A stretch of 64,000 nt of DNA from Mesorhizobium sp. 131-2-1 (GCF_016756535.1 NZ_AP023247.1:620001-684000); one strand, 5' to 3'. Positions 1 through 11,899 are shown, numbered from the stretch's first letter. The notes: generated by a model not told the origin, from the letters alone. Program-made: numbers and translations.

Positions 1-45
1 GACTTCTACGCCGCCCATGGCCTGCTGGAAGAACGAACGCCGTGA
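1..45 (+). CDS. 3' end of an upstream gene, probably aminoglycoside-type phosphotransferase (AmgK-like), partial
   Basis: The first 14 codons read to a TGA at 43-45 and end in ...LLEERTP. The stop overlaps the GTG start of the next gene by four bases (GTGA), so the two are translationally coupled. In rhizobial genomes the gene before this nucleotidyltransferase is usually a phosphotransferase that phosphorylates anhydro-sugar or MurNAc (AmgK), often fused to or next to tsaE. Only the tail is visible, so the function is inferred from context alone. Confidence 0.5.
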   Translation, partial: DFYAAHGLLEERTP

Positions 46-770
46 CCGCAAATCCCAAGACCGCAATGGTGCTCGCCGCCGGGCTCGGAAAGCGCATGCG
101 GCCGATCACCGACACGATCCCGAAGCCGCTGGTGGAGATCGCCGGCAAGACCCTGCTCGACTGGGGGCTGGACAGCCTTGCAAGCGCCGGTGTCGATACG
201 GCCGTGGTCAACGTCCACTATCTTCCAGACCAGATCATCGCCCATGTCGCCGGCCGTGTGGCGCCGAGGATCGCCATTTCCGACGAGCGCGAGATGCTGC
301 TGGATTCGGCTGGCGGCATCGTCAAGGCGCTTCCCTTGCTCGGGGAAGAGCCCTTCTACATCATCAATGCCGACACATTCTGGATCGACAGCGGCCAGCC
401 CAGCCTCGAGCGCCTTTCCCTTGCATGGGACGCAGCGAGAATGGATATTCTGCTGATGCTCACCGATCTCGACTCGGCAACCGGACACTGCGTCGGCACC
501 GATTTCCTGGCGGCGCCTGACGGTGCGCTCCGCCGCTCGAAAGGCGACCCGGCCGGCCTGATCTATGCCGGGGCCGCGATCGTTCATCCGCGCATCTTGA
601 AGGATGCGCCGACGGGACCGCACTCGCTCAACGCCTATTTCGACACGGCGATTGCCGCGGGACGGCTGTTCGGCATGCAAATGACCGGCCACTGGATCAC
701 GGTCGGCACGCCCGACGCCATTCCGCTCGCCGAGGCGGCGGTCGCCGGCGCGCTCGCGAAAGCGATATGA
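42..770 (+). CDS. murU: MurU-like sugar-1-phosphate nucleotidyltransferase
   Basis: This 242-aa cytosolic nucleotidyltransferase has the N-terminal signature LAAGLGKRMRP followed by PKPLVEIAGK, the nucleotide-binding and catalytic Lys region of the sugar-phosphate nucleotidyltransferase family. After an AmgK-type kinase such proteins make UDP-MurNAc from MurNAc-1-phosphate in the peptidoglycan recycling shortcut; the substrate is inferred from family and neighbours. It starts with GTG overlapping the preceding stop, and its TGA overlaps the addB ATG (ATGA at 767-770), so it sits inside a coupled operon. A generic mannose-1-phosphate guanylyltransferase label is the main alternative. Confidence 0.8.
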   Translation: MTANPKTAMVLAAGLGKRMRPITDTIPKPLVEIAGKTLLDWGLDSLASAGVDTAVVNVHYLPDQIIAHVAGRVAPRIAISDEREMLLDSAGGIVKALPLLGEEPFYIINADTFWIDSGQPSLERLSLAWDAARMDILLMLTDLDSATGHCVGTDFLAAPDGALRRSKGDPAGLIYAGAAIVHPRILKDAPTGPHSLNAYFDTAIAAGRLFGMQMTGHWITVGTPDAIPLAEAAVAGALAKAI

Positions 771-3700
771 GCGGCTCGCGCCGCGTCTTCTCCATCCCGT
801 CCGGAGCGCCGTTCCTGCCGACGCTGGCGGAAGCGTTGCTGGATGGACGACTCGTCCCCGGCTTCCGCTTCGACGGCGATCCGCTGGCGCTTGCCGACGC
901 CACCATCTATGTGCCGACACGGCGCGCGGCGCGTGCGTTGCGCGGCGCCTTCGTCGACATGCTCGGCGTCCGCTCGGCCATCCTGCCGACCGTTCGCCCG
1001 CTCGGCGAATTCGACGAGGACGAGGACGCCTTCGATGCCGAGGCAGCGCCGGCCATCGAGCTCGCCCCGCCGATCGCCGCGCAGGAGCGGCTGCTTCTCC
1101 TGGCGCCGCTGGTGCGCAGGTGGAAGGAGAGCCTGCCGGCGCATGTCGCGGCGCGGTTCAACGAGGAATTCGTGGTGCCGACGTCGGCGGCCGACGCCAT
1201 CTGGCTGGCGCGCGACCTTGCGCGGCTGATGGACGAAATCGAAACCGAAGGCACGGACTGGGCGAAGCTCGCCACGCTGGTCAGCGGCAACCTCGCCGGC
1301 TGGTGGCAGGTGACGCTCGATTTCCTCGGCATCGTCACCGACAACTGGCCGAAGCTGCTCGCCGAACGCGGCCTCTCCAATCCGGCGGCGCACCGCAGCG
1401 CGCTGATCCGGCTGGAGGCGGCGCGGCTGAAGCGCAGCCCGGCCGCCGGCCCGGTGATCGCCGCCGGCTCGACCGGCTCCATCCCCGCGACGGCCGAGCT
1501 GCTCGGCGTGATCGCCGGGCTGCCCAATGGCGCCGTCGTGCTGCCCGGCCTCGACAAGGGGCTGGACGAGGCCTCCTTCGCCGCCATTTCCGCGCCCGGC
1601 GCGCGGCCGGCGACGCTCGGCCACCCGCAATACGGCCTGGCGAAGCTGATCGGCGGTATCGGCGTGCTGCGCGCGGATGTCGAGGAGATCGTCGCGGCGG
1701 ACCGAGCGCTGGCAATCCGCGCGGCCCTTGTCGGCGAAGCGCTGCGACCGGCCGAAACCACCGAATTGTGGACCGAGACGCGCCCTGGCTTCGAGGCAGC
1801 GGACATCCGGCAGGCGCTGACCGGCGTGACGCTGGTGGAGGCTGCCAACGAGCGCGACGAGGCGGTGGCGATCGCGATCGCGCTGAAGCGCGCCGTCGAG
1901 CAGCCGGGCCAGCGTGCAGCGCTCGTCACCGGCGATCGCGCGCTGGCGCGGCGCGTATCGGCCGAACTGCTGCGCTTCGGTGTCGCCGCCGACGATTCCG
2001 GCGGCACGCCGCTCGCCAACACACCGGCGGCGAGCCTGCTGAGGCTGGCGCTGCAAGTGGCATTCCGCCCGGGCGAGCCCGTCGCCCTGCTGTCGCTTCT
2101 CAAGCATCCGCTGCTTGGCCTCGGCCTCGTCCGGACGGGCGTGCGCCATGCGGCTGAGATCGTCGAACTAGTGGCGCTGCGCGGCGGCACCGGGCGACCG
2201 GACGCTGCCTCGCTGGCATCGCTTTTCGAGGCCCGCCTTTCGGGTCTCGGCGACAGCCGCCCGCCCTTCTGGTTCCCGCGGCTGACGGTGCGCGGGATCG
2301 AGCAGGCGCGGGATATGCTTGCCCGCCTTGCCGAGGCGCTGGCCCCGCTCACCGCCTTTCGCAGCGAACAGAATGCCGATCTTGCGGCGTTGACGCGGGC
2401 AAGCGTTGTTAGTCTGGAATATCTAGGCCGGGCAGCCGACGGCGGCCTGACGGAACTCTATGCCGGCGACGCCGGCCAGAAGCTTGCCGAGCTGCTGCGC
2501 GGCCTGGTCGCCGCTTCAGTGCCGTTCGCCTTCGCTGCGGCCGAATGGCCCGACGTGATGGACGCACTGATTGCGCCGGAAACGGTCAAGCCGGCGCAAG
2601 GCACCGACCGCAGCATCGCCATCTGGGGCGCGCTGGAGGCGCGGCTGCAGAACGTCGACACGCTTGTCATCGGCGGGCTCAACGAAGGTGTATGGCCGCG
2701 CAAGCCGGAGAGCGACCGCTTCATGTCGCGGCTGATGAAGACCGGCATCGACCTCGAGCCGCCGGAGCGGCGCATCGGCCTTGCCGCGCACGACTTCCAG
2801 ATGGCGATGGGCGCGAAGAAGGTGGTGCTGACGCGCGCGGCCCGTTCCGGCGACGCGCCGGCGGTGCCCTCGCGCTGGCTGCAGCGCATTCTCACCTTCA
2901 TCGGCAAGGAGCATGCCGCGGCTCCCCTGCGACGCGGCGAGGCGCTGCTCGCCTGGGCGCGCGAGCTCGATGCCGGCGAGCGGGAAGACTTCGCGCCAAG
3001 GCCACAGCCGAGGCCGCCGCTCGACACCCGGCCGCAGCACTTCTCGGTGACCGAGATCGAGACGCTGCGCCGCGATCCCTATGCGGTCTACGCCCGACGC
3101 ATCCTCGGCCTGATGCCGCTCGATCCGGTCATCCGCGATCCCGGCGCCGCCGAGCGCGGAACGCTGTTCCACGCCATCCTGCATCTGTTTTCGCGGCGGG
3201 TCGCCGATCCGCGCCAGCCGGACGCCTTGCAAAGCCTGATCGAGGCGGGCCGGGCCTGCTTCGCCGAAGCGGCGCTTCCACCCGACATCGAGGCGGTGTG
3301 GTGGCCGCGCTTCGAAAAGCTAGCCGCCAACATCATCCAGTGGGAGCGGCAGCGCGCACCCGATGTCGCAAGTCGGCATGCCGAAGAACGTGCTGAAAAG
3401 ACGGTCGTCGGCCGTACTGGCGTTACCTTGTCCGGCCGTGCCGACCGGATCGACCTGCTCGCCGGAGGCATGGCCGATATCCTCGACTACAAGACGGGCT
3501 CCTCGCCCTCGAAAGCGCAGGCCCATACGTTGCTGTCGCCGCAACTCGCGCTCGAAGGCGCATTGCTGCGGCGAGGCGCCTTCAGGGAACTTGGGATCCG
3601 CGAACCCTCGCAGCTTGCCTTCGTGCGGCTGAAGGCGAATGGCGATGTCGATCCGGAATCCATCCTTGAGTACAGTCGGAAATTGCGAACCGCCAACGAG

Positions 3701-3886
3701 CTTTCCGAGGAAGCCTGGGCACGGCTGGAAAAGCTGCTCTTCCACTATGCCGATCCGACGACCGGCTATCTGTCGCGCGCTTTGCCGTTCCGCGAAGGCG
3801 AAGCCGATGGCGACTACGACCATCTGGCCCGCGTGCTCGAATGGTCGGCCGGCGGCGAAAGCGACGACGAGGCGGGGGAGGCATGA
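767..3886 (+). CDS. addB: Double-strand break repair protein AddB
   Basis: At 1039 aa this is the length of alphaproteobacterial AddB, the partner of AddA in the RecBCD-equivalent helicase-nuclease that resects DNA ends for RecA. The C-terminal third carries the PD-(D/E)XK nuclease core, with GRADRID followed by ILDYKTG near residue 905, matching the AddB nuclease domain. The N-terminal two thirds resemble the inactivated helicase fold of the family. The start overlaps the murU stop and the end overlaps the addA start, both as ATGA, so the subunits are translationally coupled. Confidence 0.93.
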   Translation: MSGSRRVFSIPSGAPFLPTLAEALLDGRLVPGFRFDGDPLALADATIYVPTRRAARALRGAFVDMLGVRSAILPTVRPLGEFDEDEDAFDAEAAPAIELAPPIAAQERLLLLAPLVRRWKESLPAHVAARFNEEFVVPTSAADAIWLARDLARLMDEIETEGTDWAKLATLVSGNLAGWWQVTLDFLGIVTDNWPKLLAERGLSNPAAHRSALIRLEAARLKRSPAAGPVIAAGSTGSIPATAELLGVIAGLPNGAVVLPGLDKGLDEASFAAISAPGARPATLGHPQYGLAKLIGGIGVLRADVEEIVAADRALAIRAALVGEALRPAETTELWTETRPGFEAADIRQALTGVTLVEAANERDEAVAIAIALKRAVEQPGQRAALVTGDRALARRVSAELLRFGVAADDSGGTPLANTPAASLLRLALQVAFRPGEPVALLSLLKHPLLGLGLVRTGVRHAAEIVELVALRGGTGRPDAASLASLFEARLSGLGDSRPPFWFPRLTVRGIEQARDMLARLAEALAPLTAFRSEQNADLAALTRASVVSLEYLGRAADGGLTELYAGDAGQKLAELLRGLVAASVPFAFAAAEWPDVMDALIAPETVKPAQGTDRSIAIWGALEARLQNVDTLVIGGLNEGVWPRKPESDRFMSRLMKTGIDLEPPERRIGLAAHDFQMAMGAKKVVLTRAARSGDAPAVPSRWLQRILTFIGKEHAAAPLRRGEALLAWARELDAGEREDFAPRPQPRPPLDTRPQHFSVTEIETLRRDPYAVYARRILGLMPLDPVIRDPGAAERGTLFHAILHLFSRRVADPRQPDALQSLIEAGRACFAEAALPPDIEAVWWPRFEKLAANIIQWERQRAPDVASRHAEERAEKTVVGRTGVTLSGRADRIDLLAGGMADILDYKTGSSPSKAQAHTLLSPQLALEGALLRRGAFRELGIREPSQLAFVRLKANGDVDPESILEYSRKLRTANELSEEAWARLEKLLFHYADPTTGYLSRALPFREGEADGDYDHLARVLEWSAGGESDDEAGEA

Positions 3887-6800
3887 AGAAGGCCTACCCG
3901 ATCCCGAGCGACACCGCCGCCAGCCAGGCGCGCGCTTCCGATCCGCTGAATTCGGCCTGGGTCTCGGCCAATGCAGGGTCCGGCAAGACGCATGTGCTGG
4001 CGCAGCGTGTCATCCGGCTTCTGCTCAACGGCACCGACCCGTCGAAGATCCTTTGCCTGACCTACACGCGCGCCGCCGCCGCCAACATGTCGAACCGGGT
4101 GTTCTCGACGCTGTCGGAATGGACGTCGCTCGGCGATGCCGAGTTGGCTAGCCGGATCGCGGCGCTGGATGGCCGCCGCGCCGACGCCGACACGATGCGG
4201 CGCGCGCGCCGGCTGTTCGCCGAGGCGCTGGAGACACCGGGCGGATTGAAGATCCAGACCATCCACGCCTTCTGCGAATCGGTGCTGCACCAGTTCCCGC
4301 TGGAAGCCAACATCCCCGCGCATTTCGACATGCTCGACACGCAGATGGAAGCCTCGCTCTTCGGCGATGCCCGCCGCGACATGATCTCGGGCGCCAGCGC
4401 CGGCGCCGAAGGACTGGCCGAAGCCTTTGCCATGGTGTTGGAGCGCGGCGGCGAGGCCGGCCTTGACGCGCTGCTGGCGGAGATCGTGAACAAACGCGAC
4501 GGGCTGCGTGCCTTCATCGCGGGGCTGGGCGACGACTTCCGGCCGCTGTTCGCCGAATTCCGCTTCAGGCCCGGCCTGACGGCCGAGGACATCGCCGCTT
4601 CGCTGTGGCCCCTGCCTGGCTTCCCGTCCGACTATTTCGCCGGCTTCGCGCGCGCCGCCGAAGCGGCCGATGCGCGCATCGTGCTGAACAACATCCTGCC
4701 TTATGCCCGATTGGCCTTCGCCGAGGGCGATCCGATCCGTCGGCTGCAGCTGCTCGGCAAGGCCTTTCTGAAGGCCGATGGCGACGCCTATGAGCCGGCA
4801 AAGACCTTCAAGAGAGTGCTGCTCGACCGGCTGCCCGACCTGCCGGAGCGCTACATCGAGGCTGCCAAGGCAATCCTGGACGTATCGGACCGGCTGGCGC
4901 TGTTCAGGATGCTGGAGGGCACCACGGCGGCGTTGACCGTCGCCCGCTGGCTGATCGCCCGCTACGAGCAGCTGAAGCGCAGCCGCGGCTTCCTCGACTT
5001 CAACGACCTGATCACCCGCACCGTCGCCCTTTTGTCGCGCCCCGATGCCGGTGCCTGGGTGCAGTTCAAGCTCGACCAGGGCATCGACCACATCCTGCTC
5101 GACGAGGCGCAGGACACCAGCCCCGACCAGTGGGAAGTGGTGAAGAAACTGACCGAGGAGTTCTTCGCCGGACTTGGCCAGCGCGAAACGGTGCGGCGCA
5201 CGGTGTTCGCCGTCGGCGACGAGAAACAGTCGATCTATTCCTTTCAGGGTGCCGCGCCGGACTCCTTTGCCGAGAGCAGGCTTCTGTTTGCCGGGCGCGT
5301 GCGCGATGCCGAGGCCCCCTTCGCCGATCTCAAGCTGACCTGGTCGTTCCGTTCCAGCGACGACGTGCTTGCCGCTGTCGACCGCGTCTTTGCCGATCCG
5401 AGTATCAGGCGTGGCATCAGCCATGACCCCGACGCGCTCAGCCACAAGGCGATCCGCACCGACGCGCCGGGCTATGTCGAGGTGTGGCCGTCGATCGGCG
5501 CCGATGCCGTCGAGGAGCCCGACGACTGGACCTTGCCTGTCAACCACGCCAGCGCGCCGGCGGTGCGCGTCGCCGAGCATGTGGCTGCGACCATCCAGGC
5601 CTGGCTCCGCGATGGCGAGATCCTCGAAGGCAAGGGCCGCAAGCTGACGGCCGGCGACATCCTTGTGCTGGTGCGCAAGCGCGACCGTTTTGTCCATGCG
5701 CTGTCGCGTAGCCTCAAGAACCGGCAGATCCCGGTTGCCGGCGCCGACCGGCTAAGCCTGCCCGGCCATATCGCGGTGAAGGACCTGATCGCGCTCGGCC
5801 ATTTCCTCATCCAGCCGGAGGACGACCTGTCGCTGGCAGCCGTGCTGCGCAGCCCTGTCTTCGACGTGTCCGAGGAACGGCTCTTTTCGCTGGCTAACGG
5901 ACGGCCTTCCGGCCAGTCGCTGATCGGCTCGCTGCGGCAGCAGGCCGGAGAGGATCCGGCGCTGGCCCCGGTGGTGACGCGGCTCGATGCCTGGGCGGAC
6001 GAGGCAGCCTTCAAGCCGGTGTTCGAATTCTATGCCGCCGCACTCGCCCGCGACGGACTGCGCAAGAAGATGATCGCCCGGCTCGGACCGGAAGCCGGCG
6101 ATATCATCGACGAATTCCTGAGCTTCTGCCTGGCCGAGGAACGTACCGGCCTGCCGGGGCTGGAATCCTTCCTGGCGACGCTGGAAAGCAGCGGACCCGA
6201 AATCAAGCGCGAGATGGATCAGACCCGCAACGAAGTGCGCGTCATGACTGTGCACGCCGCCAAGGGCCTGGAGGCGCCGGTCGTCTTCCTGGTCGACGGC
6301 GGCTCGGCGCCGTTCAGCGACCAGCACCTGCCGAGGCTGATGCCGTTCCAGGGCTCGGGCCAGCATTTCGACGGCAAGGGTTATCTCTGGCGCTCGGCCA
6401 GCGATGTCGCCAACGGCTTTTCGAAGGCCGCCGCCGCGCATGCCCGCGAACTCGCCGACGACGAATACCGCCGGCTGCTCTATGTCGGCATGACGCGGGC
6501 CGAGGACCGGCTGGTCGTCTGCGGCTATCACGGCAAGCGAATGCCGAGCACCGGCACCTGGCATTCGATCGTCAGCCGGGCGCTGGCCGGCGCGCCGGAA
6601 AGCGCGGAGCGCCGGCATCCGGCGACGAACGACGTCGCGGTGCATCGCTTCCACATGACCAAGCTGCCGCCGGTGGCGTTGGCCGCGGCCGAGGCGCAAG
6701 ACCCGATCGACCGTGTCGCTCCTCTGCCGGAAAGCCTGTTTAGCCCGTTGCCGCCCTATGAGGAGCTGCCACGGCCGCTGTCGCCCTCCGGCGCCTCGGT

Positions 6801-7395
6801 GCTGATCGACGAGGGGAAGGAGACGGTGACCGACACGCGCTCGCCGGTGCTGGATGCCGAGGCCGAGCCCGGCTTTGCCGTCCTGCGCGGGCTGGCGCTG
6901 CACAAATTGCTGCAAATGCTACCTGCGGTCGCCGAAGGCGAGCGTCAGGACGCCGCCTCGCGCTATCTGGCGCGCGCCGGCGCCGCATGGCCGCAAGCTG
7001 AGCGCGAGAAGGCACTGGCAGCCGTGACGGCGATCCTCGCCGATCCCCGCTTCGCCGCGCTGTTCTCGCCCGCATCCCGCGCCGAAGTCGCGGTCATGGG
7101 CAGCCTCGAGGTGAAGGGAAAGCTGCGCTCGATCTCCGGCAAGATCGACCGGCTGGCGGTGACGCCGCAGCGTGTCTCGATCGTCGATTACAAGACCAAC
7201 CGGCCGGCGCCGGCGACCCTGGAGGAGGTGCCGCCCGCCTATCTCCTGCAACTTGCACTCTACCGCGCGCTGCTTCAGCCGCTCTATCCCGGCCGGGATG
7301 TCAAGGCCGCGCTGCTGTTCACCGAAGCGCCAAGGCTGATCGAGTTGCCGGCGAGCGCGATGGACGATGCCCTTGCCCGACTCACGGGAGCGTGA
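3883..7395 (+). CDS. addA: Double-strand break repair helicase-nuclease AddA
   Basis: This 1170-aa UvrD/RecB-type helicase has Walker [10 protein letters not shown] at residues 30-38, Walker B/motif [13 protein letters not shown] and motif [19 protein letters not shown]-terminal RecB-like nuclease domain has SGKIDRLAV and VDYKTNRP near residue 1100. With AddB it forms the dual-nuclease AddAB resection enzyme. An in-frame ATG lies 42 bases upstream at 3841, but the ATG at 3883 overlaps the addB stop (ATGA), the usual coupling arrangement, so it is preferred. trxA follows after 74 bases. Confidence 0.95.
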   Translation: MKKAYPIPSDTAASQARASDPLNSAWVSANAGSGKTHVLAQRVIRLLLNGTDPSKILCLTYTRAAAANMSNRVFSTLSEWTSLGDAELASRIAALDGRRADADTMRRARRLFAEALETPGGLKIQTIHAFCESVLHQFPLEANIPAHFDMLDTQMEASLFGDARRDMISGASAGAEGLAEAFAMVLERGGEAGLDALLAEIVNKRDGLRAFIAGLGDDFRPLFAEFRFRPGLTAEDIAASLWPLPGFPSDYFAGFARAAEAADARIVLNNILPYARLAFAEGDPIRRLQLLGKAFLKADGDAYEPAKTFKRVLLDRLPDLPERYIEAAKAILDVSDRLALFRMLEGTTAALTVARWLIARYEQLKRSRGFLDFNDLITRTVALLSRPDAGAWVQFKLDQGIDHILLDEAQDTSPDQWEVVKKLTEEFFAGLGQRETVRRTVFAVGDEKQSIYSFQGAAPDSFAESRLLFAGRVRDAEAPFADLKLTWSFRSSDDVLAAVDRVFADPSIRRGISHDPDALSHKAIRTDAPGYVEVWPSIGADAVEEPDDWTLPVNHASAPAVRVAEHVAATIQAWLRDGEILEGKGRKLTAGDILVLVRKRDRFVHALSRSLKNRQIPVAGADRLSLPGHIAVKDLIALGHFLIQPEDDLSLAAVLRSPVFDVSEERLFSLANGRPSGQSLIGSLRQQAGEDPALAPVVTRLDAWADEAAFKPVFEFYAAALARDGLRKKMIARLGPEAGDIIDEFLSFCLAEERTGLPGLESFLATLESSGPEIKREMDQTRNEVRVMTVHAAKGLEAPVVFLVDGGSAPFSDQHLPRLMPFQGSGQHFDGKGYLWRSASDVANGFSKAAAAHARELADDEYRRLLYVGMTRAEDRLVVCGYHGKRMPSTGTWHSIVSRALAGAPESAERRHPATNDVAVHRFHMTKLPPVALAAAEAQDPIDRVAPLPESLFSPLPPYEELPRPLSPSGASVLIDEGKETVTDTRSPVLDAEAEPGFAVLRGLALHKLLQMLPAVAEGERQDAASRYLARAGAAWPQAEREKALAAVTAILADPRFAALFSPASRAEVAVMGSLEVKGKLRSISGKIDRLAVTPQRVSIVDYKTNRPAPATLEEVPPAYLLQLALYRALLQPLYPGRDVKAALLFTEAPRLIELPASAMDDALARLTGA

Positions 7396-7469
7396 CACAA
7401 GAACTGCTTGAATTAGGCCTTCGCCACCACCACATTTGGTGCAACCCGAGTTTTCGAAAGGATTTCCGC

Positions 7470-7793
7470 ATGGCCACCGTGAAGGTCGACAAGAGCAATT
7501 TCCAGGCCGATGTGCTCAACGCCAAGGAGCCGGTCGTGGTGGATTTCTGGGCCGAGTGGTGCGGTCCCTGCAAGATGATCGCGCCGGCGCTGGAAGACAT
7601 CGCCCAGGAGCTTGGCTCGAAGGTCAAGATCGCCAAGCTCAACATCGACGAGAATCCCGAGTTGGCCGCGCAGTTCGGCGTGCGCTCGATCCCGACGCTG
7701 ATGATCTTCAAGGGTGGCGAAGTGGCCGACATGAAGGTGGGCGCCGCTCCGAAGACCGCGCTGTCGCACTGGATCAACGGCAGCCTCGCCTGA
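7470..7793 (+). CDS. trxA: Thioredoxin 1
   Basis: This 107-aa cytosolic thioredoxin has the active site WCGPCK with redox cysteines at residues 31 and 34, and the cis-proline motif [12 protein letters not shown]. Reduced by NADPH-thioredoxin reductase, it serves as a general dithiol donor. The chosen ATG is preceded by AAAGGA (7457-7462) at good spacing; the frame stays open to 7392 but that extension is not thioredoxin-like. It ends the murU-addB-addA-trxA run and is followed by an intrinsic terminator. Confidence 0.96.
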   Translation: MATVKVDKSNFQADVLNAKEPVVVDFWAEWCGPCKMIAPALEDIAQELGSKVKIAKLNIDENPELAAQFGVRSIPTLMIFKGGEVADMKVGAAPKTALSHWINGSLA

Positions 7794-7818
7794 GCCAATC
7801 GAAAAGTTCGCAGGACAG

Positions 7819-7847
7819 GCCCGGCCATCGCGCCGGGCTTTTTCTTT
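7819..7847 (+). terminator. Rho-independent terminator after trxA
   Basis: GCCCGG (7819-7824) pairs with CCGGGC (7833-7838) across an 8-nt loop and is followed by TTTTTCTTT. It lies 25 bases after the trxA stop and closes the operon. Confidence 0.8.
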
Positions 7848-7925
7848 GGCGCCATCCCTCAGCGCCCTCTGGCCCTCGCGCGCGTTGCCTCCATGTCTTC
7901 TGCTTGGGACGGACAGGAGAACATT

Positions 7926-8207
7926 ATGACCGGAACAGCCAAGGCCACCGTCTTCATCGACAATGAGCGCGTCATCGTCACCGAGTACCGTTTCCAGCCG
8001 GGCGACAACACCGGCTGGCACCGTCATGGCCACGACTATGTCATCGTGCCGCTAATGGACGGCAAGGTGAAGCTTCTGACCAAGGACGGCGAAGCCTTCG
8101 CCGAGATGAAGAAGGGGGCGCCTTATTTCCGCAAGGAGGGCGTCGAGCACGACGTCATCAGCGCCAATGACGGCGAATACGCCTTCATCGAGATCGAGCT
8201 GAAATAG
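7926..8207 (+). CDS. Small cupin-domain protein
   Basis: This 93-aa single-domain cupin carries the metal-site pattern GWHRHGHDYVIVPLMDG (cupin motif 1) and a second conserved stretch ending in GVEHDVISAN. Such minimal cupins bind a metal through the His residues, and their substrates are usually unknown. The ATG at 7926 has AGGAGA a few bases upstream. It lies between the trxA terminator and a convergent VOC-family gene with 21 bases between stops. I cannot assign a reaction. Confidence 0.8.
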   Translation: MTGTAKATVFIDNERVIVTEYRFQPGDNTGWHRHGHDYVIVPLMDGKVKLLTKDGEAFAEMKKGAPYFRKEGVEHDVISANDGEYAFIEIELK

Positions 8208-8228
8208 CCCATCGAAGGCGCACGGCGC

Positions 8229-8648
8229 TCACCAGTCGGCGATGCGGTCGCCGCCGGTGAATTGCGCGCTCTTTTCGGTGTATTCGAAGAGCTCGATCTT
8301 CACGCCGTTCGGGTCGCGGGTCCAGGCCTGGAAGGTGCCGTCGCAGGCGAGCTTCTTCGATGTCACCTCGACGCCTTTCGACTTGATATGGGCGATCGCC
8401 GCATCGATGTTTTCGACTTCCAGACAGAAGTGGTTGATCTGGTTCAGATCGCCGTAGATCGCTTCGCCCTTCTGGAACACCTCGACGTGGCTGCGGCCGC
8501 CGCAATCGAGGTAGAAACCGAAAACCTTGCCGTCGCGCAGGAAATTGAACCTGGTGTCCATCCCCAGGACATCCCGGTAGAAGCCGCGCGTCGCTTCCAG
8601 GTCATGCGCGAAGATGCAGACATGGGCGAGCTGCTTCACTTTGATCAT
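8229..8648 (-). CDS. VOC (glyoxalase/bleomycin-resistance) family protein
   Basis: This 139-aa vicinal-oxygen-chelate protein begins with VKQLAHVCIFAHDLEATRGFY and has the beta-alpha-beta-beta-beta repeat typical of lactoylglutathione lyase-like proteins, including TRDPNGVKIELFEYT near the end. Metal-ligand candidates are His9 and the Glu of IELFEY. The family includes glyoxalase I, dioxygenases and resistance proteins, and the substrate cannot be told from sequence. It follows folC on the same strand after 60 bases and may be co-transcribed with it. Confidence 0.82.
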   Translation of the reverse strand: MIKVKQLAHVCIFAHDLEATRGFYRDVLGMDTRFNFLRDGKVFGFYLDCGGRSHVEVFQKGEAIYGDLNQINHFCLEVENIDAAIAHIKSKGVEVTSKKLACDGTFQAWTRDPNGVKIELFEYTEKSAQFTGGDRIADW

Positions 8649-8708
8649 GACGGGCTCCTTGCGGTGAACAGATTAGGGACGCCCCAGCCCCTTGCGCGAA
8701 ATCCGGCC

Positions 8709-10034
8709 TCAGGTCGGCGGCGTGCCGTTTTCGGCCAGCACCGAGCCGGCCAGGTAGAGCGAACCGCCGATCAGGATGCGCGGCGGCGGGCCGTCCCATG
8801 TGTCGCGCAACAGCATCAGCGCGCTGGCGACTGAACTGACCGGCTCGGCCGACAGGCCGACCTCGGCGGCGCGCAGCGCCAACTCGTCATTGGGCACGCC
8901 GGCATCGCTGAGGCTCACCGGCACCGTGTAGACATGCCGGGCGAGCCCCTTGAAGGCGCGGAAATAGCCGCTCTGGTCTTTGGTGTTGATCATGCCGGAG
9001 ATCAGGAACAGCGGCCGCGGGTGCTTCTCTTCCTGCTCGGCGAGCGCCTCGGCGATGACAATGCCGGCGCCGGGATTATGGCCGCCGTCCAACCAGATGT
9101 CGGCGCCCTTCGGCGCCAATTCGGCCAGCCTTCCTTGCGCCAGTTTCTGCATGCGGCCCGGCCAGGCGACGCTGCCCATCGCCTTTTCGGCGGCGCGGTG
9201 GCTGATCTCGAAGCCGGCGGCCTTGACCGCGGCGATCGCCGCGGCGGCGTTGGCGAACTGGTGGCGTCCCGGCAGGCGCGGCGGCGGCAGGTCCATCAAC
9301 CCGTCCTCGTCCTGGTAGACCATGCGGCCGTTTTCCTCGAAGGCGAGGAAATCCTGGCCGTAGACGAAGGTCGGGCAGTCGAGCCGCTCGGCGGTGTCGA
9401 TCAGCACCTGCAGCGCCGTCTCGCTTTCCTGCGCGCCGATGACAACCGGGCAACCGGGCTTGATGATGCCGGCCTTCTCGGCGGCGATCAGTTCGACCCG
9501 GTCGCCGAGATAGGCCTCGTGATCCATCGATACCGGCATGATCACCGACACCGCCGGCCTGGCGATGACATTGGTGGCGTCGAAGCGGCCGCCGAGGCCG
9601 ACCTCGATGATGGCGGCTTCGGCCGGATGCTCCGCGAACAGCAGGAAGGTGACGGCCGTGAGGATTTCGAAGACGGTGATCTTCCGGCCTTCGTTGGCGG
9701 CCGCGACGCGGGCGATGGCGTCGGCGAAGACCTGATCGTCGACCAGCCTGCCGCCGCCCTCGGCCGCCAGACGATAGCGCTCGTGCCAGTTCACCAGATG
9801 CGGCGAGGTATGCACATGGACGAGATGGCCGGACGCTTCAAGCAACGCCCGCGAGAAGGCGGCGCAGGAGCCCTTGCCGTTGGTGCCGGCAATATGGATG
9901 GCCGGCGGGATCAGGTCCTGTGGATTGCCGAGCCGTTCGAGCAGCCGCGTGATGCGGTCGAGTGAAAGGTCGAAGCCCTTCGGGTGAAGCGCCATCAGGC
10001 TTTCGATTTCGCGGTCGGCGGCAAGCGTTGTCAT
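8709..10034 (-). CDS. folC: Bifunctional folylpolyglutamate synthase / dihydrofolate synthase
   Basis: This 441-aa Mur-ligase-family enzyme has P-loop GTNGKGS at residues 50-56, EVGLGGRFDATN and LDGGHNP motifs. FolC adds L-glutamate to dihydropteroate or folate, using ATP, in the cytosol. The length is normal. It lies 62 bases downstream of accD on the minus strand, the arrangement found after accD in many bacteria, and is probably the distal gene of the trpFBA-accD-folC run. Confidence 0.95.
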   Translation of the reverse strand: MTTLAADREIESLMALHPKGFDLSLDRITRLLERLGNPQDLIPPAIHIAGTNGKGSCAAFSRALLEASGHLVHVHTSPHLVNWHERYRLAAEGGGRLVDDQVFADAIARVAAANEGRKITVFEILTAVTFLLFAEHPAEAAIIEVGLGGRFDATNVIARPAVSVIMPVSMDHEAYLGDRVELIAAEKAGIIKPGCPVVIGAQESETALQVLIDTAERLDCPTFVYGQDFLAFEENGRMVYQDEDGLMDLPPPRLPGRHQFANAAAAIAAVKAAGFEISHRAAEKAMGSVAWPGRMQKLAQGRLAELAPKGADIWLDGGHNPGAGIVIAEALAEQEEKHPRPLFLISGMINTKDQSGYFRAFKGLARHVYTVPVSLSDAGVPNDELALRAAEVGLSAEPVSSVASALMLLRDTWDGPPPRILIGGSLYLAGSVLAENGTPPT

Positions 10035-10096
10035 GGACGAATCCTAGGCGCACCGGACGGTGCGCGCAATCGCGCCTCGCGGCGTTCAGTGTCGCC

Positions 10097-11023
<927 letters not shown>

Positions 11024-11059
11024 CGCTTCGGCTCCTGTCCTGACGAAGACGTAGGAAAA

Positions 11060-11899
11060 CTATTCGGCGGCAGCAAGGCGGGCCGAGCGGACGCCCTGGG
11101 CAAGGCCGCTGACCAGGGTGGCCACCGCCTCGGCGGGATCGGCGGTCTTTTCACCCTTCGGTCCCAGCACATTGGCCACCGCATTGACGATCGCGGTGCC
11201 GACGACGACGCCGTCGGCCGAGGCGCCGATGGTGCGAGCCTGCTCGGCGGTCTTGACGCCGAAGCCGACGCAGACCGGCAGCTCGGTGTGACCCTTGATG
11301 CGCTTGACCGCCGCCGCCACCTTGGCTGTGTCGGCAAGCGCGGAGCCGGTGATGCCGGTCATCGACACGTAGTAGACGAAGCCGGAGGTGTTCTGCAGCA
11401 CTTTGGGCAGGCGCTTGTCGTCGGTGGTCGGCGTCGCCAGGCGGATGAAGTTGATGCCGGCTTTCAGCGCCGGGATGCAGAGCTCCTCGTCCATTTCCGG
11501 CGGCAGGTCGACGACGATCAGCCCATCGATGCCGCTGGCCTTGGCGTCGGTCAGGAAGCGATCGACGCCGTAGATGTAGATGGGGTTGTAGTAGCCCATC
11601 AGCACGATCGGCGTCTCATTGTCGCTCGCGCGGAATTCCGAGGCCATCCTCAGGGTCTTGACCAGCGTCTGGCCGCCCTTCAGCGCCCGCAGGCCGGCCG
11701 CCTGGATGGCCGGGCCATCTGCCATCGGATCCGAAAAGGGCATGCCGAGCTCGATGACGTCGCTGCCGGCGCCGGGCAGCGCCTTCATGATGGCGAGCGA
11801 GGTGTCGTAGTCAGGGTCGCCGCCCATGAAATAGGTGACGAGCGCCGGACGTCCCTCGGCTTTCAGCTTGGCCATGCGGCGGTCGATGCGGGTCGTCAT
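11060..11899 (-). CDS. trpA: Tryptophan synthase alpha subunit
   Basis: This 279-aa TIM-barrel subunit cleaves indole-3-glycerol phosphate and channels indole to TrpB. The catalytic acid pair is visible in [19 protein letters not shown] (the Glu and the Asp of ADGP). The ATG at 11899 begins [12 protein letters not shown]; an upstream open stretch to 12286 is a shadow of trpB. Only two bases separate it from the trpB stop, so trpB and trpA are co-translated and equimolar. Confidence 0.96.
   Translation of the reverse strand: MTTRIDRRMAKLKAEGRPALVTYFMGGDPDYDTSLAIMKALPGAGSDVIELGMPFSDPMADGPAIQAAGLRALKGGQTLVKTLRMASEFRASDNETPIVLMGYYNPIYIYGVDRFLTDAKASGIDGLIVVDLPPEMDEELCIPALKAGINFIRLATPTTDDKRLPKVLQNTSGFVYYVSMTGITGSALADTAKVAAAVKRIKGHTELPVCVGFGVKTAEQARTIGASADGVVVGTAIVNAVANVLGPKGEKTADPAEAVATLVSGLAQGVRSARLAAAE

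Noticed and set aside
635..2149. Long minus-strand open frame opposite addB
   Set aside because: Arg/Ala/Gly-rich shadow of a high-GC coding strand; addB has clear motifs on the other strand.
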